64,000 nt of DNA from Adiantum capillus-veneris (Eukaryota > Streptophyta > Polypodiopsida > Polypodiales > Pteridaceae): contig CM043962.1 in the NCBI GenBank assembly GCA_014529385.2, positions 40,712,598 through 40,776,597 of the forward strand. The letters run 5' to 3'. Both the position numbers and the translations under genes were made by a program. Each line of letters opens with the position of its first letter. Within the stretch, counting starts at the first letter, position 1. Shown here piece after piece: positions 22,341-33,462 of this stretch. Below the pieces are notes generated by a model, which was given only the letters and a program-made list of their open reading frames with translations, made no database searches and was not told the DNA's origin.

Positions 22341-22977
22341 ACTCCCATGTTCCCAATGAATATGGCAATTAAGAGCATGGTCAACTTTTGAATATGGTAA
22401 CCTGGTGATGGCTAGCTCAACACGCCTACTACTACCTTTGGGGTTTTTGGAAACCATGGCGAACACGAGCTCCAAAATACTTGAATTTAGAATCTAAAAC
22501 TCAGCCCAAGCTCTTGTGAGTCAAATGCATTAATTTTAGGAAGCTAGCTTCAAAGGCCGTAGTGGGCAGCTGGAAAGAAATTTTTAATTTGTAGCTCAAA
22601 GAATTCAAAGGCGGCGACAGTTAAAGGGTTTGTTTGGCAGCCAACTGAAATAAAGAAGATTTATTTATTTGTTTATTTATTCTTGTGTTCGGCTTCCAAC
22701 TAAGGAGTTGAGAGGGGGTGTGAATTGATGCCAAAATGGGTGGTTTTTAAAGCTCAATGGGTGCCGACCGATTGAATGGTCAAACTAAGCCACACTTTTT
22801 TTTATTAAAAGTGTGTGAATAATAAAAGTTTGAGGTCTCAGCTGCAAACAGAAGGCCAAGAGCAATGGCACGGGAGGAAAGGACGATGGGGTGTGAACAC
22901 ACTGGGGATTGTCGGGGCATTTTTCCCTCACTTGGAGGTTTTTTTCCCCATGCATTGTATATTAGCACATCCTTCTA
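22341..22977. other. No gene seen
   Basis: About 640 bp between element G and the Copia LTR end. It includes short AT-rich runs (TTATTTATTTGTTTATTTATTC) and no supported reading frame. The right part may be the upstream portion of the Copia LTR, but there is no second full copy to define it. Confidence 0.5.
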
Positions 22978-24060
22978 GAATTAACTTATCTTTCATTTTG
23001 TGCCCTAAGCAATATACTCTCTGTTGTGTGCCTTGAGGAGCTTCTTCATCTTCTCCAAGCTAGGTGTGTTTCCATGCAACCCTATTTCCAAAAATTGGTA
23101 TCAGAGCAGGTTGCATCCTCCCAAGCATAGTCATCAACGTTGCCAGCACCCACCACCTCACTTTCTCCAATTTGGGTGAGCTTTGGTAAGCGTTAGTAGG
23201 TCAACAAACACTTCAGGTAAGCTCATTGAACTTGGTCTGCTCAAAATTTCAATTCAAGCTCATTTCGGCCTCCATTTCCACTACATGCAGTACAGCGTAG
23301 GCAATTTAGTCTTTTTGTGCAGAATTTTTGTCAATGTAATTTCTTGCAAAACAGGTCCTTTACAATCCTCTTTGGGTTGTACTATGTATCATGTGTTGCT
23401 CCTACTTTGTTTTACCTCTTTTCAAGCAATTTTCACATCAAGTGCACTCACTCGTCATGGTAGCTGACAACAACACGAATGTGTTCAAGATGTTTTCTCT
23501 GATGATAATAAATTGGATGGGGACAATTGCCCAATGTGGGCTTACATGAAGCAACATGTTCTTGTGTCAAAGGGTGTTTGCCATGTTGTGCAAGGCATTG
23601 ATGTGCATCAAGATTCTGTGGATATAGGCTCTGTTCAGGATGTTGCAGGTTTTGGTGGTAGGATTTCTACTGCTAGAGTTGTTTTGCCTACAACTAAGAA
23701 ATCTCATTTGGGATGTTAGAGATGCATAGGCTCATGCATTAAGTGCATTATATGTGAAGCGCACTTTTACTCCTCACATTTTCTTGGCTAAATCATCTAA
23801 ACAGGCTTGGGATATTCTGGTTGGTCTTATGCAAGTTTTAATGAGGCAAAAATTGTGTTGTTGTACAAAGAGTGAGTCAAAGATTATGCATGAGGAAGAT
23901 GACGTGGACACTTTCCTTATTGGTGTCAAGGATATTAGTGAGAAACTCATTTCTATAGGCAAAGTCATTTCTGACAGTTCACTTGTGCAGATTGTTCTTG
24001 ATGCATTGCCAGATTCTTATCAGACTTTTTCTAGTACTTGGAGACTTATGACTAGGGGAT
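22978..24060 (+). pseudogene. Copia element F, first partial copy: LTR end, primer site, Gag start
   Basis: LTR 3' end (22978-23093), primer-binding site TGGTATCAGAGC (23096-23107) and a Copia-type Gag read in two frames (23457-23719 and 23754-24060): MWAYMKQHVLVSKGVC, KQAWDILVGLMQ, LVQIVLDALPDSYQTF. It stops abruptly at about 24060 and is followed by a second LTR end. Sequence and order parallel 24080-25080 at an offset of about 1.1 kb, so the two are tandem relatives. Confidence 0.75.
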
Positions 24061-24079
24061 CAATACGCATCACCTCTAG

Positions 24080-26132
24080 GGCTAACTTATCTTTCCATTT
24101 CATGCTAAGTAATACACTCTCTATTATGTGCCTTGAACTTCTTTCGTCTTCTCCAAACTATGTGTGTTTTTCTGCAACCCTAATTCCAACAATTGGTATC
24201 AGAGAAGGTAGCATCCTCCCAGGCTTAGTCACCGACAGCTCTAGCACATGTCTGCTCAGATTCTGATTCGGCTCACTTCGGTCTTCGTTTCCACCACAGG
24301 CAGTACTGCGTAGGCTATTACATCATTTTGTGCAAAAAATTTGTCAGTGTCGTTTTTTGCATAATAGGTCCCTTACAATCTTCTACGGTTTGTGTTATAG
24401 AGCACGTATTGTTCCTGCTTCATTTCTCCTCTTTTCGAGTAGTTTTCACATTAGGTGCAAGCAATCTCCATGGCCGACAACAACACAGATGTGTTCAAGA
24501 TGTTTGTTGTTGAGGACAGATTGGATGGGGAAAAATACCCTATGTGGGCTTACATGATGCAACATGTTCTTGTGTCAAAGGGTGCCTGGAATATTGTGCA
24601 GGGCATTGATGTACATCCTGGTTCTAAGGATGTAGGGGATGTTGAGGATGTTGCAGGTCTTGCTGCAAGGATTGCTGATGTTAGAGTTGTTTTGCCTACA
24701 TCAAAACAAGCTCGTTGGGATGTAGAGTATGGACATGCACATGCATCGAATGCGTTGTCCATGAAGCGTACTATTTCTCCTCACATTCGTTCAACGAAAT
24801 CTACAAACAGGCTTGGGATATTCTTGTTGGTCTTTATGCAAGTTGCAATGAGGCAAAAAGTGCATTGCTGCGTAAAGAGATGGAGTCAAAGATTATGCAT
24901 GAGGAAGATGATATGGACACTTTCCTTCGTAGTGTCAAGAATATCAATGAGAAAATTATTTCTACAGGTGAAGTCATTTCATACAGTTCCCTTGTGCAGA
25001 CTGTTCTTGATGCCTTACCAGATTCTTACCAGACTTTTGCTAGTACTTGGAGACTTATGACCCAAGGAAATCCTGAAGTTGTCAAGTTTGATGCATTATG
25101 CACAATGTTGTTTCAAGAGTCCCTTTATAGAATAAATAGGACTACACAGCGTGCAGTTGAACATGCCTTTACTGTTGCTTAAAGAAAAGGTGGTAACAAT
25201 AATGCATCCACTTCTCATGGTTCTTCTGCGAGTGGAAAATCACATATTGCTAATGCTTCTACTGGCAGCAACTCGTCTAGAAATTATGGTGATAAAGGCA
25301 AAAAGAAGATATGTTGCCATTATTGTAAAGTTAATGATCACTTGATCAAGCAGTGTCCTAAGTTGAAGGCCAAAGAGGCTAATAAGAAAGAGGCTAGTTC
25401 CACTATTATTGTTGGTACCACTACAAATGCAACTATTGTTGAGTCTTCTGTGAAAGGAGATTGTGATGTTGATGTTGATGCAAAATAGGATTTTATTGCA
25501 GAGTGCACTTATAATCCTGATGTCCATGATGCAAGCATGTCAGTTGTTGCTGCAGATTCACATGTGTGGTATTTTGGCAGTGGTGCTACAGACCACAATA
25601 CCTCACATTATAATTTGTTCACCTCTCTTGAGTCTATCCCTCATGGGAATTCAGTTACTTGTGCCACCTCTTATCAAGTTCAGGGAGTTATAAATCTTGT
25701 GCTTACTGCTGCAAATGGCAGTTCTTTCACACTTGTTGATGCACTTTATGTACCTAGGATCAAGAAGAATCTTTTGTATGTATCTGCACTTGCTAGACTT
25801 GATCTTGTAGTCAAATTTGTGGATGGCAGATATACAGTACATGATCTCAGTTTTGGTGATGAAATTGTTGCATTTGGAATTTTATGTTGTGGACTGTATA
25901 AGCTCACTTTGTATGACAAGTGTGGGCAAAATTTTGCAAATGTAGTTGTGGATTCAAAGGCTAATTTAGATAAAAAACTTTGGCATGCACGTTTTGGTTA
26001 TCTGAATTTTGTCAGTTTGTTGCGTTTGCAAAAATTTGACATGGTTGCCTCCTTGCCGCCTCTTGAAGCACATGTCAAACATGTCTGTGAAGGCTATATT
26101 TTGGGTAAGATGCAGCATTCTAAGTTTTTAAA
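24080..26132 (+). pseudogene. Copia element F, second copy: LTR end, Gag, protease, start of integrase
   Basis: The LTR end stops at CCAACA (about 24191), the primer site is at 24194, and Gag starts with ATG at 24470 (MADNNTDVFKMFVVEDRLDG). A frameshift near 24800 moves Gag into frame 24715-25182 (AWDILVGLYASCNEAK; MHEEDDMDTFLRSVK; LVQTVLDALPDSYQTF). A zinc knuckle CCHYCKVNDHLIKQC follows (25312-25356). Frame 25537-26154 carries the protease WYFGSGATDHNT, whose catalytic Asp is Gly (usually D-SGA), and the pre-integrase motif LWHARFGYLNF. The frame is cut at 26132 by element C and resumes at 35078. Copia order (integrase before RT) is respected. Confidence 0.85.
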
Positions 26133-27735
26133 TGTCTTAATAATCAATATCTAATTCTCCTAAATGATTGTCTCATGTTAAAATCATCATTTAATATGGG
26201 GAAGTGCCACGGGAGAAAAAGTTAGAATATTGGTTAAGCTAGCAGACCGGCCACAGTAGGGATCCAAAGGAGGGAAAATAGGGATCCAAAGGGGGGGGGT
26301 GGGGGGCATCTACAAAAGATCTATGTGAAACAATGCGCTCAAAAGACCCTAAGGTTCAGCCCATTAGGACTTCCAAAATGCTAAGGTTCCAAAATTCAAA
26401 GGTTGTGTCCAAAGGTCAAACATAAGGGGAATTGGATGCTTTGAGCATGTCCCAGAAAGTCTTTGTCAAGCCCTACATAAGAGGGGGTGAGCCCAAGAAG
26501 TAGGGGATGAGAGAGGAACACCCACACACACTCACAAGCTTCATTTGTACACAAGGGGAAAGAGGGACACATGTTAACTCCCTAGGCCATATGCCCACAA
26601 GGTGTACTCAAATCCTATTGGATGGCCATGGAGGTGGACCAATGAGAATTAGGCTAGAGTAAATCTAGTTTAATTAATTTAAAAACACTTAATAAAAGAA
26701 CCAATAAGAATTAAGATCTATAGAAGACTATTGGACAGTCTCCCAAGGGGACCAATGAGCACACAGCAGCCCAATGGCTTGCCTGATTCCTATTGGCCAG
26801 GAGGCAATGAGGTTCAATGAGAGTTTACTTGCATTTATTAATTACCTAAAGCTCTCACAAAAGGGGAAAGGGGGACGCATGTCATAAGGCTATCACTTAT
26901 GCTGCTTAATTTCCATTGGCTAGGCCTGGGGAGGTCCAATAGGGCTGTAGCATGAGCATTTAGCAAGGGGGGTCGACCAAGAGAGAGAGAGGGGCGCTGA
27001 TTTTTGCAAGGCATTATCACACACACACTCACACAATCTCATGTGTGAAGCAAAGAAGACTCTCTCTTCTTCTCAAGCTTTTATGGAAAGCTTACCACCT
27101 ACTCCAAGCTTGTGAGAAGGGATGCCTACACCAACAACTCTTGGCTTTGTGATGCAAATCCAACCAAGATCCAAGCTTCAATGCATACTCATCTCCTCTA
27201 CCATGCTAATTACTAAGCTAAGCTATGCTAATATGAGTAATTATGTGAGGAGATGTACATCTTTCTCTTAAGAATACTCCTTCTTCCTCTCAATCTACTC
27301 TCATGCCCCGCTAGCTCTCACCATCTTCGAAGGTGTGTGAGGTCTTGGGTCTGAGACCGTGAGGGAATTGATGTTGTGTTTGATAAGTGTTTTTCTTAGT
27401 TCATGAAGTTTCCATCTTCATTGCACTAGCTAGTATTGAACGAACACAAAGAATTGTATTGTAAAATGTCTCTCTTGATGGGAGAAACCATAATACAAAG
27501 CCTTTTGGAGGGGGGACGGGCTCCATGCAAATTCGGTCCTCATCTGTTGTCAATTGCTTAATCTCTCTCTCTTTCAAAGTATTATTTATGCTATCTAACC
27601 AGGTGTTATGCTTTTTGTTGCTCTCTCCACCCAAGCACTCCTATTAATCTCATTAGAAATCTATTCTAATGAAATTCTCACTATGTTCATGTTATTTTCC
27701 GCTACACACAAGTTATTAGGCCATTAAAAGTTACA
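26133..27735 (+). repeat. Element C 5' LTR
   Basis: TGTCTTAATAATC...AAAGTTACA. Contains an interrupted G tract (about 26287-26307, nine G, T, then G). The 3' LTR has an uninterrupted run at the same place. Confidence 0.9.
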
Positions 27736-27736
27736 T

Positions 27737-27748
27737 TGGTATTAGAGC
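27737..27748 (+). promoter_or_regulatory. Primer-binding site of element C
   Basis: TGGTATTAGAGC, one base from the tRNA-Met-type TGGTATCAGAGC, 1 bp after the LTR. Confidence 0.85.
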
Positions 27749-28136
27749 ACAAGGTTTGTCTTTTCTTGCTCAAGAAGCGAGGTCATCGAACTAGCTATAA
27801 AGGGTTGGTACTATTAATTGCATGTGAGTAAGCACAATAGGGATTTTTCAGCCTTGCAGTGCGCATGTCTTTGTGCAGTTAACGGGGCATCACCATCGAG
27901 AGCTATGGTCTTAATAGCGGAGTCCTATGGGGTGCCTACGGCTTAACCACTATTGAGCTATTAGAAGCTTGACAGGAGCCGGTGTTGTTCTGGTGTTGAA
28001 CGACCCGCTCTTCTATTCCTTGCAATTAATGGTATTGAAGCCACGGGTACAGTAGCTTGAGTGCCTTTTCTAAAGGGGTAAAGAGGAGTAGCAACTAGGA
28101 ATTGAAGTGCCAAAGTACACCTAAAAGTTGTTAGAA

Positions 28137-29389
28137 TGGCTGACAATAGTAAAGCGAGTGAAAGTAAAGCTGATAACTTTGATTTTGCTAATGATCAAGC
28201 TACTAATGATGCCCCAATGCTTGTTAACTATCTTGTTTCTAGGCTTCAATAAGCCATGGGCAATCCATCCCTCCAAAGTGAAGTGTAATGGAAGCTTTGT
28301 GCTCGTGGCATTCTCCAAGCTCCCCACCATGACGAGAGAGCACCTAGGAAGCCTCCTTGCGAGACTTCCAAAAGAGGTCTCTCTCCGATTCGGGAAGAAG
28401 AAGAGGATCCCTATGAAGGGCTAAGAAATTTGCTCCTTGATGATGCATCTCCTTCTCAAAGGAGAACTCAAGAGCCGCCACCAAAAGAATGAGAAAGAAG
28501 TGAGTCTCCTGCCACCTCGGTAGAGATGGCTCCACGAGGATGGCGGGCTAAACGCTCTCCATCGCCTCCGAAACGGTGAAGACCATCGCATACTTCTCCA
28601 CACCATACTTCAAAGAGGGATGACAAAAAGCAAGAGAAGAAAAAGGCGAGAAAGAGGACACCCTCTTCTCCATCTTCTTCATCCTCTTCCTCTTATGAAA
28701 GTGATGGTGAAAACAACAAAGATCAATGCAAGAAAAAAGCAAGAAAGAGGTCACCCTCTTCTCCATCTTCCTCAAATTCTTCATCTTCTGAAGAAAGTGA
28801 TGGTGCAACCTTTGAACTATCAAAAAGAAGAGGCCATAGAAAATCCTATGCCGCATGGAAGAGGTCATCCAAGCTCAAGAAATTCAAAGAGGGAGGGAAG
28901 AGCATCTCTTTCCTTACCTATGATGGCACTTTTGGTGCTACGGACAAATTCTTGGCCTTTATTTTACAATTTGATGCGGCGTTTGGAGATGAGGGCTTCA
29001 CGGTGTCCTCTAAGATATGCCATGTAGCTATGTACTTTCAAAAGTCCGCCAGGCAATGGTGGTCTAGCCTATGGGCCAACGGTGAAGCTCCAAGAACATG
29101 GAAAGCTTTAAGAGCTTCCATTATGAAGCAATTTTTGGCCACCCATGACAAAGACAAAGTACTCACCGAATGGCGAAGCTTGAAGCTCTCTCCCTATGAA
29201 TCCATTCACAAATATGTAGACAAGTTTTGGGACCTACAACTCAAAGCCACTATCTTTAAAAAGTTGGATTTTGGAGAGCAAAAGCAACAATTTTGTGCGG
29301 GCTTAACTGAAGAAATGGCGGAGTATGTCAACTCCCAAAGGCCACGCACCATATCGGCGGTTATACACCATACTATGGTGGCCTTTTGA
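28137..29389 (+). pseudogene. Element C Gag with Arg/Ser-rich extension
   Basis: Start at ATG 28137 (MADNSKASESKADNFDFAND), shared with element B. A few stops interrupt the first 480 bp. From about 28531 a single frame runs to 29389. It opens with an Arg/Ser/Lys-rich part (KRSPSPPKR, then two similar blocks KKARKRTPSSPSSS and KKARKRSPSSPSSS at 28640 and 28737) and passes into a classic Ty3 capsid: SISFLTYDGTFGATDKFLAF, AMYFQKSARQWWSSLW, YESIHKYVDKFWDLQ. The RS-like blocks resemble SR splicing factors or a disordered nucleic-acid-binding tail. Gag packages the RNA; why it carries an RS-like domain is unknown. Confidence 0.8.
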
Positions 29390-29461
29390 ATCAATTTCCA
29401 AATGGGGGCTAAAAGAAATTCTTAGCCCACGGAAAACAAGGGTTCCGATCATGAGCCTAAG

Positions 29462-30297
29462 GTGAACGACAATGTCCAAAAGTCTCCTAAGGGCAACCCC
29501 AAAAAAGCTAAAGAGAAGGGAGTTTATAAAGGCAAAAATAAACTCTCTCCTGAGGAGCTTAAGAGTTATCGCAAGGATAACAGATGTTTCAAGTGCGGCA
29601 AGCAAGGGCATGCGTACCGCGCTTGTCCCCAAAAGAACTCCCACCATGAACCTCCTAGAGCTACCTTGGTCGAAATCCAAGAGGAGGAAATTCACCACAA
29701 AGGATCACCTCTATGCCATGCTTGGGGAAAGGTAAGAGAACATGATGCTTTTATTCTCTTTGACCCTGGTTCTACTCACAATTTTATATCTATAGAGTTG
29801 GCCACCAAGCTAGGCATACAAGACTACGAGATGGGAGATGTCCTACCCGCAGACAGGCTTTCAAGGGGAAAGAAGCTTCAGTCACTCCCTTAATCGGGAA
29901 ATTGAGGCTCCATGTCCAAAGCTATGTGGACAAAGAGGACTTCTTTATCTCTCCTCTCAAGCATGAGGATGTAATCCTAGGGGCACCATGGTTTGATCGC
30001 ATGGCTGCCAATGTTAAATTTCCTGAAAGGAGAATCTCCTTTAAGTTCAAGGAAAAAGATATGTATATAGATGCTAAGGAAATGTGTAACACTATACCCA
30101 TTGTACATACACAAGCTTTCAACAAGTCAATAAAGAGCTCTATTTCAGTGTACATGATTTTTGTTAGAGATTATCAAAATGAACCTGATGTTTTAGCAAA
30201 AGAAAATATACACAACCAAAAGGAATTAGAGTTATCCAATTTTCTCAAAGGGTTTCAGGATGTCTTTATTGACGACATCCCTTGTGAGCTACCTCCT
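29462..30297 (+). pseudogene. Element C nucleocapsid, protease and linker
   Basis: Frame 29462-29893 has a Lys-rich linker, an intact zinc knuckle CFKCGKQGHAYRAC (29588-29629) and a protease site AFILFDPGSTHNFIS (about 29748-29792), where D-P-G-S replaces the usual D-T/S-G-A/S. A stop at 29891 separates it from frame 29902-30474, which holds FFISPLKHEDVILGAPWFDRM and the acidic FLKGFQDVFIDDIPCELPPK that leads into RT. Nucleocapsid binds RNA; the retropepsin matures Gag-Pol. Confidence 0.8.
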
Positions 30298-31200
30298 AAA
30301 CGAGGTAATGATGACCATGCAATTGAACTTCTTCCAGGAAGTTCACCGCCTAACAAACCTCCTTATAGAGTTTCTCAAGCTCAACAAGAGGAGATTATGT
30401 GGCAAGTGCATGAGTTAGTTGAGAAGGGCATGATTAGGCCATCTCATCTCCATTTTGTTCTTCTGTGCTTCTAGTGCAAAAGAAAGACGACACATATCGT
30501 ATGTGTGTCAACTATAGAGCACTAAATAGGATCACTCTCAAGAATAGGTTTCCCATTCCACGGGTAGAATATCTATTTGATAAGCTACAAGGATCCACCT
30601 ACTTCAATAGGATTGACCTAAAAAGTGGCATTATAAAGACATTATAAAGACCACATTTCTCACTACGTTTGGTCTTTACAAATACATTGTCATGCCTTTT
30701 GGCTTGACCAATGCACTAGCCACATTCAACCACTTGATGGAGAAGCTATTCAGGTCTCACCGAACCTTTACTGGAGTGTTCTTTTATGATATCATCATCT
30801 ACTCTAATTCATTAGATGAACACAAGCAACACCTCCAGGTAATATTTCAAGTTCTAAGAGGGAATAAACTTTATGCTAATCGAAAGAAAAGTGAATTTTC
30901 TTACAAGAGATTCAGTATTTAGGTCACATTATCTCTCAAGATGGCATTCAAATGAGTAAGAGGTAATAAAAGGATGGCCTAAACCAAGGAATCTTCCTGA
31001 GTTAAGAAGCTTTATAGGTATGTGCGCATACTATAGACGCTTCATAGAAAAGTTCTCACTAATAGCAAGACTATTACATGACCTAACAAAGAAAAACGTT
31101 AGGTACACATGGTCTGTTAAGGAGAACAATGCTTTCGAAAAGCTGAAAGAAAATCTTATCTCTCAACCTGTGCTTACACTACCGGATCTCTAAAAGCCAT
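30298..31200 (+). pseudogene. Element C reverse transcriptase
   Basis: Pieces in order: HAIELLPGSSPPNKPPYRVS, VHELVEKGMIRPS (to 30474), VQKKDDTYRMCVNYRALNR (30465-30647), MPFGLTNALATFNHLM and VFFYDIIIYSNSLDEH (30692-30922), then the thumb around 30950-31150. As in element B the active site is VFFYDI, with Tyr in place of the first Asp of the F-x-DD motif. There are stops or small indels at about 30470, 30640 and 30920 and a short duplication near 30630. Confidence 0.85.
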
Positions 31201-31560
31201 TTGAGGTCCAATGTGATGCTTGTGGTGATTGCCTTGGAGCTGTTTTGCTTTAAGAAGGGCACGTCATAGGCTATGAAAGTTGAAGGCTCGACCCTGTTGA
31301 GCAAGCTCTAGGCATATATGAAAAGGAACTCCTTGCAGTTCTACATGACTTAGACTCATGGAAGCACTATTTATTGGGGACTCCTTTCATTCTACGAATG
31401 GATCACCAAAGTCTTAAATACTTCATGATGCAGACCAAGCTCTCCGACAAAAAAATGAGGTGGAAAAATTTCTGTTCGCAATTTCATTTTCATATTGCTC
31501 ACATTGCTGGCAAGCATAATCAAGTAGCCGATGCACTCTCAAGATGGCCGAGAGTGAATG
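31201..31560 (+). pseudogene. Element C RNase H
   Basis: FEVQCDACGDCLGAVLL at about 31200, followed by TAA in place of a codon, YEKELLAVLHDLDSWKHYLLG at 31319-31380, and the frame from 31374 with FILRMDHQSLKYFMMQTKLS, RWKNFCSQFHFHIAHIAGKHNQVADALSR. The conserved Asp of DACG, the Glu of YEKE and the Asp of VADALS are present. It degrades RNA in hybrids during reverse transcription. Confidence 0.85.
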
Positions 31561-32689
31561 AAATTTCCATAGCAACTCACAATGATCTATCTTCTATGAT
31601 AGATGAGTATGCTATTGATCCCGATTTTAGAGATCTAATTTCAGCCCTTGCACTAGGGAAGAAAGAGGAACCATTTACTTTAAAAGATGGTTATCTTCTC
31701 TATGGCACTAGAGTATGCGTTACTAGCTCACTACGTGACAAAGTAATGTATGAATCTCATGCTCCTCCTTATGCAGGGCATAGAGGGATTCAGTCTACCC
31801 TAAAGGGGATTGGAACATATTTCTATTGGCCTACCATGAAAACAAACATACAAGAATATGTTTCTAAATGTGTGGTATGCGAAAAGACAAAGTTTGATAG
31901 AGGGAAGCAACCTGGATTGCTTCAACCTTTGCCAATCCCTAATTCACCATGGGAGAGCATATCCATGGATTTTATCTTTGGATTGCCTAAGTCTATCCAT
32001 GGGAATATGGGAATATGGACAATAGTGGACAGGTTCAGTAAACAAGCTCATTTTATACCTTCAATATAGACAATATGGACAATAGTGGACAGATCCAGTA
32101 AACAAGCTCATTTTATACCTGTCAAAAAGACTATCAAAGCCCATCAAATGGAAACCCTCTTCATTTCACAAATCTTCAAGTACCATGGCTTGCCAATGTC
32201 CATAGTGTCGGATAGAGATCCTAGAATGACCAGTAATTTCTAGGAGGGTCTCTTTGAGAATTTAGGAACAAGGCTAAACTTTTCTTTGGCCTATCATCCG
32301 CAAACGGATGGCCAAAGTGAAATAGCTAACCTAACAATTCTCGATCTACTAAAAGCCTATGTAATGGAAGTAGATCAAAGATCCCAATGGGAGAAGTACT
32401 TACTCTTAGTGGAGTATGCCTACAATAACACTGTACATACTTCCATGGGAAAAGCACCTTTTGAGGTAATTGAGGGAAAATCAAAAAGTCCCTTGCTACT
32501 TAAGGTACACGGGAAGATCTTCGCTGCAGATGAGTATAGCCGAGACCTACAAGAATCTTTCCAAAAGATTGAGGATGTTATCTCTATCTCACAGCAAAGG
32601 CAAAAGGCTACTGCTGACAAGCACAGAAGAGCCGAAGCCTTTAAAGGAAATGATTAGGTCTTACTCAAATTTCCCAAGGCTCGATTAAG
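31561..32689 (+). pseudogene. Element C integrase, with a 59-bp internal duplication
   Basis: HHCC zinc finger: YESHAPPYAGHRGIQ with both His, then YVSKCVVCEKTKFDRG with both Cys (31747-31900). Core: DFIFGLPKSIHGNMGIWTIV then a direct repeat of about 59 bp (units near 32020 and 32080, GGACAATAGTGGACAG...) that introduces a stop, then SDRDPRMTSNF with a stop, then YHPQTDGQSEIANLTILDLL with the catalytic Glu (32286-32657). The frame ends at 32655 within the C-terminal domain. It would integrate cDNA; this copy is broken by the duplication. Confidence 0.85.
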
Positions 32690-33062
32690 GCACACGACGG
32701 GCAAGAATCCTATAGGACACCAAAAGTACTATGCTAAGTTAGCAAAAAGGTACTATGGTCCCTTCTAGATTCTTAGGCCAATCAATGAGATGGCCTATCA
32801 ACTCAAGTTGCCCAGTCATTGGCTCATACACAATGCTTTCCATGTGAGCCTACAAAAGCCTTACAAAGGAGAGCCACCTCAAGAACCAACTATTGAAGAC
32901 CCACCGAAGATCGAGGATCAAGAAGAGGTGCTGCAGCCCGAGTCCATTCTCCGACATGAAGACAAGGTACTAAGAGGCGTAAGACTATCCGCCGACGATT
33001 TCTTATTAAGTTTAAGAATTACCTTTTTGAAGATTCTAGATGGATGCAAGGCATACAATTAA
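32690..33062 (+). pseudogene. Element C integrase C-terminus and chromodomain-like tail
   Basis: GNPIGHQKYYAKLAK-like sequence, then SHWLIHNAFHVSLQKPYKGE (32810-32870), ILRHEDKVL (32944), and after a one-base shift RRRFLIKFKNYLFEDSRWMQG (read in pieces near 32985-33045). The IKFKNY-FEDSRW pattern fits the core of a chromodomain. Elements B and C share it, placing both in the chromovirus branch of Ty3. Confidence 0.75.
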
Positions 33063-33462
33063 AGGATAACCTAAACCTTGTCAATGCTTACAATGCTTCC
33101 CTAGAGTAAGCAAATGTACAAATGTTTAAAATGAACAAAGTTTTTGTCTTATAAGACTCTCTTTTTCTTTATTGTGCACAAAAGTGAAGTAGTATGCATG
33201 CTTAGATCAAGTTTGCACAGATGACGTCTCCCGAACACCAACCAGACCTTGTCACTCTACTATGGAAGACTGATAGGACTAATGTGCAGACATGCTTGCG
33301 GCAGCTTAGGCTCTCAAGCACCAAATGGACTAGTACTCCATTCTGGAACGATGTCGTAGGGTAACATAGGGATCCTCTACCCGCTCCTAAAAGGACTAAT
33401 GGATATGCTTTATCTTCTCTACCCCATAGTTTAGGACAACTATGATTTCAAGAGAGAGGTAA
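33063..33462 (+). other. Element C 3' UTR and polypurine tract
   Basis: Non-coding 3' region shared with B and with 57487-57830. The polypurine tract AAGAGAGAGGTAA (33450-33462) directly precedes the 3' LTR and would prime plus-strand DNA synthesis. Confidence 0.8.
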
